DNA of 64,000 nucleotides from Nibribacter roseus (GTDB lineage: Bacteria; Bacteroidota; Bacteroidia; Cytophagales; Hymenobacteraceae): contig NZ_JBHSYQ010000008.1 in NCBI RefSeq assembly GCF_042662225.1, positions 248,001 through 312,000 on the forward strand. Direction: 5' to 3'. Every line of letters begins with the position of its first letter. Position 1 is the stretch's first letter. This document shows, piece after piece, positions 59,056 through 64,000 of the stretch. Both the position numbers and the translations under genes were made by a program. Under the pieces are notes generated by a model that saw only the letters and a list, made by a program, of their open reading frames with translations, did not search any database and was not told the origin of the DNA.

Positions 59056-59790
59056 CTATTCCTGTTCTGAGGGCTTCTCTGGTTCTGGCATGAGACCGAG
59101 CTTTGCTTTCAGGGCTGCCACGCTTTGGGCTGATCTCTGGGCAGCGCTGACATCCAGCGCCTGGTCTATTTCCTGATCAAGGGAGCGGCTTTCCTGAACC
59201 ATTTCTCCGTAAGACTCTGCCAAGGACTCCTCCACCGCTACTTTCTGCTTCATGCGCTCCAGCAGAGCCACCGTACCGGAAGAATCTATCTGAGCCAGCT
59301 GCTTGTTCATGGTTTTGGTGGCGTTGCTCACCGTTACCCTTGACTTAAGCACCCGCAGCTCGTTTTCCCATTTACTGATGGTGCTTTTCAGGGCCTGCAC
59401 GTTTTGCTCCATTTGCGCTACCGTTTTCTCAAAGCTGGTCAGTTCGTTTTGTGAGGCGGCAGAAAGTTGGCTGCACTCTTCCTTGCGGGCCAGGGCCTCA
59501 CCCGCCAAGCGGTCAGCCTCGGCAGAATTTAAATCGCCTTGGTGAGCCCGCTGCAACAGCTGCACAGCTTTGTTTTCATAGTCCCTGGCTTTCCGGCGGT
59601 GCGCCTCTGCCTCGTTCCGGGCCCTGATGGCCATGGCCTTTACCTCGCCCAGCGCCAGAAGACTCTTGTCCAGATCTTCGCGCATGTCTCTTATGCCTTG
59701 CTCCGTCAGTTTAATGGGGTCTTCCAGCTGGTTAACCGCGGCATGCGCTTCGGCCTGGCCTATTTTTAGAATGCGTTGCAGAATATTCAT
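59056..59790 (-). CDS. pspA: PspA/IM30 family membrane-stress protein
   Basis: This 244-residue, almost entirely helical protein matches PspA/Vipp1. It has an amphipathic N-terminal helix (MNILQRILKIGQAEAHAAVNQ), the LEDPIKLTEQGIRDMREDLD hairpin start, long coiled-coil helices (about 25-190), and a C-terminal helix followed by a short acidic tail. PspA belongs to the ESCRT-III superfamily and polymerises on damaged inner membrane. The gene lies 11 bases after the DUF2170 gene, the same pairing as yjfI-yjfJ in E. coli, so YjfJ-type PspA is the closest analogue. Confidence 0.92.
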   Translation of the reverse strand: MNILQRILKIGQAEAHAAVNQLEDPIKLTEQGIRDMREDLDKSLLALGEVKAMAIRARNEAEAHRRKARDYENKAVQLLQRAHQGDLNSAEADRLAGEALARKEECSQLSAASQNELTSFEKTVAQMEQNVQALKSTISKWENELRVLKSRVTVSNATKTMNKQLAQIDSSGTVALLERMKQKVAVEESLAESYGEMVQESRSLDQEIDQALDVSAAQRSAQSVAALKAKLGLMPEPEKPSEQE

Positions 59791-59801
59791 GGTAGGTAGG
59801 G

Positions 59802-60200
59802 TTAGTTTTTAGAGAATTTGATGAGTTGGTCAGAGTACTCGCTCAGCAAGAGCGCCAGGGAGTTCAAAGAAGCTTCAATTTCGTGCAGGTCAAGCTTAGC
59901 CATTTGCAGGGTGTCCCGGAAAATGAGCCGGCGACCGCTCTCATCCAGTACAAAAGCCCCGTGTATGATGTCTCGGTTTTTCTGGAGCAGGTTTTGGCAA
60001 ATTTCTACCGTTACATGGGGTAATTCCATCAGGTACTGCTCCATAATCAGGAGCGGGTCTGTGCAGCCCAGCACCAGGTTTTTAATGCCCAGACTTTCTT
60101 TATCCACTACCAACACACAATCTTGCTCGTCTTGGTGAGTAATCTCAAAGTCCAGTTCCAGCAAATAATTTTTGACTATCAGAAAGTAGTTTTTTTTCAT
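59802..60200 (-). CDS. DUF2170 (YjfI-like) protein
   Basis: This 132-residue soluble protein has an N-terminal half (LIVKNYLLELDFEITHQDEQ, CVLVVDKESLGIKNLVLGC) and a C-terminal half (HGAFVLDESGRRLIFRDTLQ, then a helical end) that fit the YjfI/DUF2170 pattern. Members of this family are encoded beside PspA in many genomes. Here it is directly upstream of pspA with an 11-base gap. It probably binds or regulates PspA. The family call rests on pattern and context and is moderately sure. Confidence 0.75.
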   Translation of the reverse strand: MKKNYFLIVKNYLLELDFEITHQDEQDCVLVVDKESLGIKNLVLGCTDPLLIMEQYLMELPHVTVEICQNLLQKNRDIIHGAFVLDESGRRLIFRDTLQMAKLDLHEIEASLNSLALLLSEYSDQLIKFSKN

Positions 60201-60245
60201 ATCCTATTTATGATTCAATATAAAAGTGGCAGCGTTCGCTTTGTT

Positions 60246-60464
60246 TTAACTGTAGGATTCTTTGCTTGGGGCTATCTTTTTTAGAAGATACCGGACCAAC
60301 GTGTACACCACCGCCCAAGATAAAACATCTATAAGCAGGTTAACCGAGAACATCTCTTTGCTAAAGAAGTCATATTGAAAGCCCAGGGCGGCATGCCCTA
60401 TCTTTACAACAAGGTAAGTGATAGTGAGCGAAACAAAATCAAATAATCTGCTGCCTGGTTTCAT
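60246..60464 (-). CDS. Hypothetical small membrane protein at the head of the PspA operon
   Basis: A 72-residue protein if the start is the Met of MKPGSRLFDFVSLTITYLVV. A longer frame of 95 residues reaches 60533. Two membrane helices are apparent (about residues 8-26 and 42-62), ending in basic RYLLKKIAPSKES. No family was recognised. It lies 45 bases upstream of the DUF2170 gene on the same strand, so it is probably the first gene of that transcript and may be a membrane receptor for PspA by analogy with PspB/PspC, which is inference only. Confidence 0.65.
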   Translation of the reverse strand: MKPGSRLFDFVSLTITYLVVKIGHAALGFQYDFFSKEMFSVNLLIDVLSWAVVYTLVRYLLKKIAPSKESYS

Positions 60465-60772
60465 AGTAACTGGTCTCAATGGTTGAATGCTTTGTGTTGA
60501 ATGTCTGTTGCCTGGCTTAACTTCTGAAACCACTCAAGAAAAAAGGAATCTTAATTTCCCCTCTCCGTTCCACTGCTCATAATCCTGACCACTCTATCTA
60601 CTTTTCTTCTTGTCATCCGGCACAAGTCAAATTCTTCAAAACGCCTGCTACTGCTCATACTTATAGCCATTTTCAAAATATCTTCTTAACTTGCCCTGAA
60701 TTCGAAGGCAATTATACTACAAAAAATAGATTAGCTCAAAATTGTAGCACAAATATTTTTAAAATATTTTTC
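60465..60772. other. Divergent promoter region between the PspA operon and its possible regulator
   Basis: About 300 bases of A/T-rich DNA between diverging genes with no coding frame. It contains the palindromes at 60740-60769 close to the regulator start. It is a natural place for shared control of both directions. Confidence 0.55.
60740..60769. promoter_or_regulatory. Candidate operator next to the HTH regulator start
   Basis: ATTGT-AGC-ACAAA(T) and the perfect AAATATTT-TTA-AAATATTT (60751-60769) form adjoining palindromes three bases before the ATG at 60773. Bound protein would block the regulator's own promoter or translation. The assignment is by position and symmetry only. Confidence 0.4.
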
Positions 60773-61549
60773 ATGTCGAGCATCGGGAAGAACATCAAGA
60801 AGATCAGGACAGTCAAGAATTTGAGCCAAGCTGCTTTTGCGCAACTCTTTGATTTAGCGCGACCTAGCGTGGGTGCCTATGAAGAGGGCCGCTCTGAACC
60901 CAAAATTGAAACGTTGGTGCAAATTGCCCGTCATTTCGGCATAAGCCTTGATTTACTTATCACCAAAGAGCTAACCGTCAATGATTTATACGGTTTCGAT
61001 ATCTTTAAAAGAAATAAAGAGCAGGAACAACTGCTAATAAAAGTAGCAGAGGAGACAGCCGCCCCCGTGTATAGAGCCGCGTTGGTAATGGCTAACCAGC
61101 AGGAAGAGTATTTCGTGCGGCGGCAAGAGACACAGTTTATCAATGGCCTTCCCTCGCTCATTTTGCCAGGTGAACCCCAAATGCTGCACCGCGCCTTTGA
61201 ACATACCGGTTCTGAAATGCAGTACCAGCAATACGGTCTTCGACACGGTGATATTCTCTATTGCTCTGCCACTCCCTTAGATGCAAGTCAGCTGAAGCTA
61301 AATGAGGTGTATGTAATAGTTACCCAAACTAAACTGACCGCCCGCCGATTGCAGGGCCTTACCGAAGAAAACAACCTCCTGCTCAAAGCTGATAACCCAG
61401 ACTACGACCACCTTACCGTTCCGGCAGATGAAATTCTGGAGATCTGGCACGTAGACGGCATGTACAGTACGTATCTAAAGTCACCTTCCTCGGTTGAGGA
61501 GCGGCTCACACGACTGGAAAGCCTGGTGAGAAAACTAATGACAGAATGA
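60773..61549 (+). CDS. XRE-family HTH regulator with an S24/LexA-like C-terminal domain
   Basis: This 258-residue protein has an N-terminal XRE helix-turn-helix (residues 8-62: IRTVKNLSQAAFAQLFDLARPSVGAYEEGRSEPK). The C-terminal domain (about 120-235) resembles the S24 peptidase fold of LexA and CI-type repressors (HGDILYCSATPLDASQLKLNEVYVIV). The expected Ser of GDSM is not in place (sequence GSEMQ) and the usual catalytic Lys region reads TARRLQG, so self-cleavage is doubtful. A coiled coil ends the protein (SVEERLTRLESLVRKL). It diverges from the PspA operon and may regulate it. Confidence 0.85.
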   Translation: MSSIGKNIKKIRTVKNLSQAAFAQLFDLARPSVGAYEEGRSEPKIETLVQIARHFGISLDLLITKELTVNDLYGFDIFKRNKEQEQLLIKVAEETAAPVYRAALVMANQQEEYFVRRQETQFINGLPSLILPGEPQMLHRAFEHTGSEMQYQQYGLRHGDILYCSATPLDASQLKLNEVYVIVTQTKLTARRLQGLTEENNLLLKADNPDYDHLTVPADEILEIWHVDGMYSTYLKSPSSVEERLTRLESLVRKLMTE

Positions 61550-61575
61550 AGTTAATTGACTGACAACTACATATT

Positions 61576-61613
61576 GCGTTTTAGGCCTGTTTTTAGAAAA
61601 TAAGCCCTGAAAC
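61576..61613. repeat. Dispersed palindrome, P element copy 18
   Basis: GCGTTTTAGGCCTGTTTTTAG and AAAATAAGCCCTGAAAC, 26 bases after the regulator stop, in terminator position. Confidence 0.8.
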
Positions 61614-61714
61614 AGCAAAAATGCTTGAATGACTACGCTTTAACTACAGTCTGCTTCTGTTGCTTGTAAATTGTTGCAATTCTTCTCTTCTTCCCTAAAA
61701 TATACCCTACAGTT

Positions 61715-62179
61715 ATGTTGTTCCGGACTTCTACCGTTGAAACAGGTGTTTTCTTTAGCCCCGGCGATGAATGCTTACAAGCTATTCTGAAGTTTATAAA
61801 AGGCGCACAGGCCTCTTTGAAAATCTGCGTGTTCACCATCTCTGATGACCGTATTTCAAAAGCCATTGTGGAGGCATATGAGCGGGGCGTAGAGGTACTG
61901 CTGCTTACCGACAACGAGAAACTCTATGACAAGGGCTCTGATATTAGGGATTTGGCGGCCGCGGGGCTGGAGATAAGGGTAGATAATACCCACAACCACA
62001 TGCACCATAAATTTGCCATTGCAGATAACCGGCATGTGCTCACCGGCTCTTACAACTGGACCCGCAGCGCAGCCCTCTACAACCACGAGAACATTCTGAT
62101 CACTTCAGACAAGCATACTGCTGTAGCGTATTGCCAGGAGTTTGACAGATTGTGGAAAGAAATGGTGCCGTTTGAATAA
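61715..62179 (+). CDS. Single-HKD phospholipase D-like protein
   Basis: This 154-residue protein carries one HxKxxxxD motif, HHKFAIADNRHVLTGSYNWTRSA (about residues 98-120). It has the size of one PLD half-domain, as in the bacterial endonuclease Nuc or the mitochondrial PLD, which act as homodimers. The N-terminal strand-helix units (CLQAILKFIKGAQASLKICVF and EVLLLTDNEKLYDKGSD) fit. It could be a nuclease or a phospholipase; the sequence does not decide. No signal peptide is evident. It is convergent with the next gene. Confidence 0.88.
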   Translation: MLFRTSTVETGVFFSPGDECLQAILKFIKGAQASLKICVFTISDDRISKAIVEAYERGVEVLLLTDNEKLYDKGSDIRDLAAAGLEIRVDNTHNHMHHKFAIADNRHVLTGSYNWTRSAALYNHENILITSDKHTAVAYCQEFDRLWKEMVPFE

Positions 62180-62202
62180 GCCGCAAATTCAGGAATGAAA
62201 TT

Positions 62203-62242
62203 CTGTTTTGGGCCTGTTTTCTTCAAAATAAGGCAAAAACAG
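62203..62242. repeat. Dispersed palindrome, P element copy 19
   Basis: CTGTTTTGGGCCTGTTTTC and AAAATAAGGCAAAAACAG lie between convergent genes and are likely to act as a shared terminator. Confidence 0.75.
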
Positions 62243-62293
62243 GATTTACCCCAAATACAGAGTAGCCTCAAAGAGTTGTTGGCAGAGCTTGTG

Positions 62294-62629
62294 CTAACTG
62301 GCGTTTTTCCTGCTCGGCAGCATCTGCTGTAACTTCATACGTACCAGAAAATCGCCGAACTGCGGGTTGCCGTAAGTACTGCAGTTGTCCAGGATTAGCC
62401 CTCTTTTACCGCAGGGCGTGCTCACGGCATAAAGTACTGCCACAGTGTGGGCGCCTCCGCATTGCCGGAACCTGTGGCAAGCGTCTATGCTCAATTCCTC
62501 CGGAAAGAATGTGTCATTGGTTTGGATACAGCGCCAGCCGCGTTTGCTGCACTTAAAAGAGTATAAGTAGTGGTGCTGGCGCAGGTAGGCCAATGCTTCA
62601 TCTAAATCAGAAAATTGTTCCAGTTTCAT
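62294..62629 (-). CDS. Small conserved protein (often mislabelled phosphoribosylpyrophosphate synthetase)
   Basis: This 111-residue protein follows a pattern frequent in Bacteroidota small proteins: an N-terminal SDLDEALAYLRQHHYLYSFKC, a central FFPEELSIDACHRFRQ, and a C-terminal AVLYAVSTPCGKRGLILDNC-STYG. Similar proteins are sometimes annotated as phosphoribosylpyrophosphate synthetase, but no PRPP-synthetase motif or adequate length is present. It contains six cysteines, which is many for its size. The function is unknown. It may be co-transcribed with the frameshifted STAS gene upstream. Confidence 0.7.
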   Translation of the reverse strand: MKLEQFSDLDEALAYLRQHHYLYSFKCSKRGWRCIQTNDTFFPEELSIDACHRFRQCGGAHTVAVLYAVSTPCGKRGLILDNCSTYGNPQFGDFLVRMKLQQMLPSRKNAS

Positions 62630-62677
62630 AGCTTCTGCCTTTCTCTCTTAATGATATCCAACTGCTCTGGCAGGTTT

Positions 62678-63021
62678 TCAGGAGGCCTGTACCAACTGAT
62701 ACGCCTCTTCAAAGTCTGGCACAAAAGTAAAAAGCGGCTCCAGGCCCATTATCCGCAGGATTTGCCGCTGCGGTAGGGGCATGTTCAGCAACGTAATACG
62801 CACGTTGGCTTCTTTCAGGAGCAGCAGCTGGTTTATAAAATGGCAAATGCCGTGGATTTTATGCACTTTACCTCAGCACAGTCTATCCAAACATGAACCT
62901 CCTGAATTACTTGCCGGACTGGGTGCAAGCGCCTGCTCAGCCTGGCATCTGAGGCATCTACATCACCCTGCAACACTATGATCACTTTTCTGCCAATCTT
63001 CTCCGTGATGATTTTCTGCAT
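62678..63021 (-). pseudogene. STAS-domain (anti-sigma-factor-antagonist-like) gene with a one-base frameshift
   Basis: The first frame (62833-63021) encodes MQKIITEKIGRKVIIVLQGD, DASDARLSRRLHPV and VWIDCAEVKCIKST, then stops. The shifted frame (62678-62866) continues GICHFINQLLLLKEANVRIT, LLNMPLPQRQILRIMGL and FVPDFEEAYQLV, completing a STAS domain of about 114 residues. One extra G in the ACGGC codon context (about 62850, written on the minus strand) would restore the frame. It may be a pseudogene or a sequencing error. The usual phosphorylatable Ser position lies in the broken area (IKSTGI). Confidence 0.7.
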
Positions 63022-63075
63022 ATCCTTTCCTGCCTGTGTGGCTTGCGCCTTATATGTATAAAATTTCTCTTATCC

Positions 63076-63198
63076 TTATTTCTTGCACTCCTGGCAAGGC
63101 ATCCACCCTCTAAAAAACCAGCCTACCCGCCGCTTTCTGCTCTTTTCAGTGTGAGTTGCTTTCAGCCATTGTTTGTTTAGTCTGGGGTGCCGAATCAT
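63076..63198 (-). CDS. Possible small basic protein
   Basis: A 40-residue frame starting MIRHPRLNKQWLKATHTEKS and ending with an Arg-rich and Trp-rich tail closed by PCQECKK. A longer frame to 63333 has an unlikely N-terminal part. The composition (basic, with a CxxC end) could fit a small nucleic-acid-binding or zinc-ribbon-like protein. No relatives can be named and there is no clear ribosome site. Very tentative. Confidence 0.25.
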   Translation of the reverse strand: MIRHPRLNKQWLKATHTEKSRKRRVGWFFRGWMPCQECKK

Positions 63199-63587
63199 AA
63201 GTAAGTTTGTATGGTTTGCGTTAAGAATATAATTTTTAGCAGCCTGTGTTGCGCCAGCGTAGGCTTTTGGGCAGCTGTAGGCTTGCTCTATATTATACGC
63301 TTTTGCCGCGCCAGAAAGTGCCGGAAAAAACACGGCAAATTCTGGTGAAAAACACGGCTTTTTCCCTCAACTGGTCTTATTACTGCACTACAATCAGCAG
63401 ATAAAGTTGCTTTTTGTGGTGGCAAGCCTATCCTCTATAAGCCAAGCAGCATTTTACCAGAAAAATTAATCAGTAGAAACACCGGCTAAACTGGTATTTA
63501 TCCGTTCAACTACCCAGCCCTCTGTCCGTACATTGGAGCGCTCCTTATCAGGAGAGACAACAGAAAGACCGACCTAACACTACCACT
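63199..63587. other. Intergenic region before the isoaspartyl peptidase gene
   Basis: No convincing gene, repeat of the window families or terminator. It should contain the promoter of the downstream plus-strand gene, which was not identified with confidence. Confidence 0.4.
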
Positions 63588-64000
63588 ATGGAAAACAACT
63601 GGGGAATTGCCATTCACGGAGGCGCAGAGAACAAGAGCCGCGACGAACTGAGTGATTCAAAACAGGCTGCCTATGAACAGGGGCTGGAAAACGCCCTCAT
63701 GGCCGGCTGGCATATTCTGAACGACGGCGGCAGCGCCGTAGATGCCGTAGAGGCCGCCGTCCGGAGCATGGAAAACAATCCCCTCTTCAACGCTGGTAGG
63801 GGCGGCAGCCTCTCTAAAGATGAAAGCAACGAGTTTGACGCCTGTATTATGGACGGTAAAACCATGCAAGCCGGTGCCGTGGCTGGGGTAAAGCACGTAA
63901 AAAACCCTATTACCGTGGCTAAGACCATTATGCAAGAGTCAAAGCACGTGCTTATCTGCGGCACCGGTGCGGAAGATTTTGCTCGTGACCATGACTTACC
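63588..64000 (+). CDS. Isoaspartyl peptidase/L-asparaginase (Ntn hydrolase, T2 family), 5' part
   Basis: ATG at 63588 opens a frame that runs to the window end (137 codons seen). MENNWGIAIHGGAENKSRDE, LNDGGSAVDAVEAAVRSMEN, NPLFNAGRGGSLSKDESNEF and MQAGAVAGVKHVKNPITVAK match the N-terminal half of threonine-type beta-aspartyl peptidases. These hydrolyse isoaspartyl dipeptides and asparagine and are activated by self-cleavage at a Thr that lies beyond this window. No signal peptide is visible. Partial at the 3' end. Confidence 0.93.
   Translation, partial: MENNWGIAIHGGAENKSRDELSDSKQAAYEQGLENALMAGWHILNDGGSAVDAVEAAVRSMENNPLFNAGRGGSLSKDESNEFDACIMDGKTMQAGAVAGVKHVKNPITVAKTIMQESKHVLICGTGAEDFARDHDL

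Noticed and set aside
6389..62242. Recurrent palindromes considered as CRISPR repeats
   Set aside because: They are dispersed singly at gene ends, not in an array with unique spacers, and no cas genes are present.

Overview
The window looks like a chromosomal scaffold piece from a Bacteroidota bacterium of the Cytophagales, most like Hymenobacteraceae (Rufibacter/Pontibacter type). That placement is inference. It rests on TolC-MFP-RND efflux operons, GH92 and GH97 glycosidases with Bacteroidota-type signal peptides, a DUF6600 protein, TAnnTTTG-like -7 promoter boxes, weak Shine-Dalgarno sites and near-balanced base composition. No rRNA, tRNA, CRISPR array, prophage or plasmid functions were seen. 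One run of N (26369-26448) marks an assembly gap.

Layout. (1) 1-6470: a TetR-controlled RND efflux operon with a promoter and palindromic operator at its head. (2) 6494-7000: a small membrane protein, then a repeat-filled spacer and the overlapping gltB-gltD pair for glutamate synthase (7554-13510). (3) 13511-17006: a gene-poor stretch with a small membrane protein, a secreted DUF6600 protein and a candidate 36-residue gene with its own promoter and terminator. (4) 17007-23268: a second RND operon with a GbsR/MarR-type regulator and two matching operators. (5) 23417-33403: an acyl-carrier-like protein with Thr at the prosthetic-group position, two GH92 mannosidases, and NIPSNAP, aldo/keto reductase, dienelactone hydrolase and quinone oxidoreductase genes. 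(6) 33680-47005: peptidase D, a J-domain-like coiled-coil protein, CsbD, ArsC-like, STAS-like, GH97, Crp/Fnr, acetyltransferase, desaturase, esterase and DinB genes. (7) 47154-47872: a broken REP-associated transposase between inverted REP copies. (8) 47983-60464: a minus-strand membrane-maintenance cluster: DUF2170, PspA, a YqiJ-like OB-fold membrane protein, a flotillin, a membrane-anchored coiled-coil protein, a 1662-residue AAA+ ATPase and a membrane protein. A diverging HTH/S24-like regulator sits at its head. (9) 61715-64000: a single-HKD phospholipase D protein, a small conserved protein, a frameshifted STAS gene and the start of an isoaspartyl peptidase.

The cluster at 47983-60464 is the most interesting system. 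PspA belongs to the ESCRT-III superfamily, and here it shares a locus with a flotillin scaffold and a very large AAA+ ATPase. A working hypothesis is a membrane-remodelling or repair machine in which the ATPase acts on PspA or flotillin assemblies.

Intergenic DNA is dominated by repeats. A roughly 38-bp palindrome (arm GTTTTAGGCCTGTTTTC, called the P element here) recurs about twenty times, mostly at gene ends, and once inside the ATPase gene. A roughly 200-bp MITE-like element has terminal inverted repeats and a 13-bp target duplication and sits inside another repeat. The other families are REP/RAYT, a 65-bp inverted-repeat family and several shorter inverted pairs. Two STAS-like genes and the transposase each carry a single-base frameshift, which could be real decay or sequencing error.
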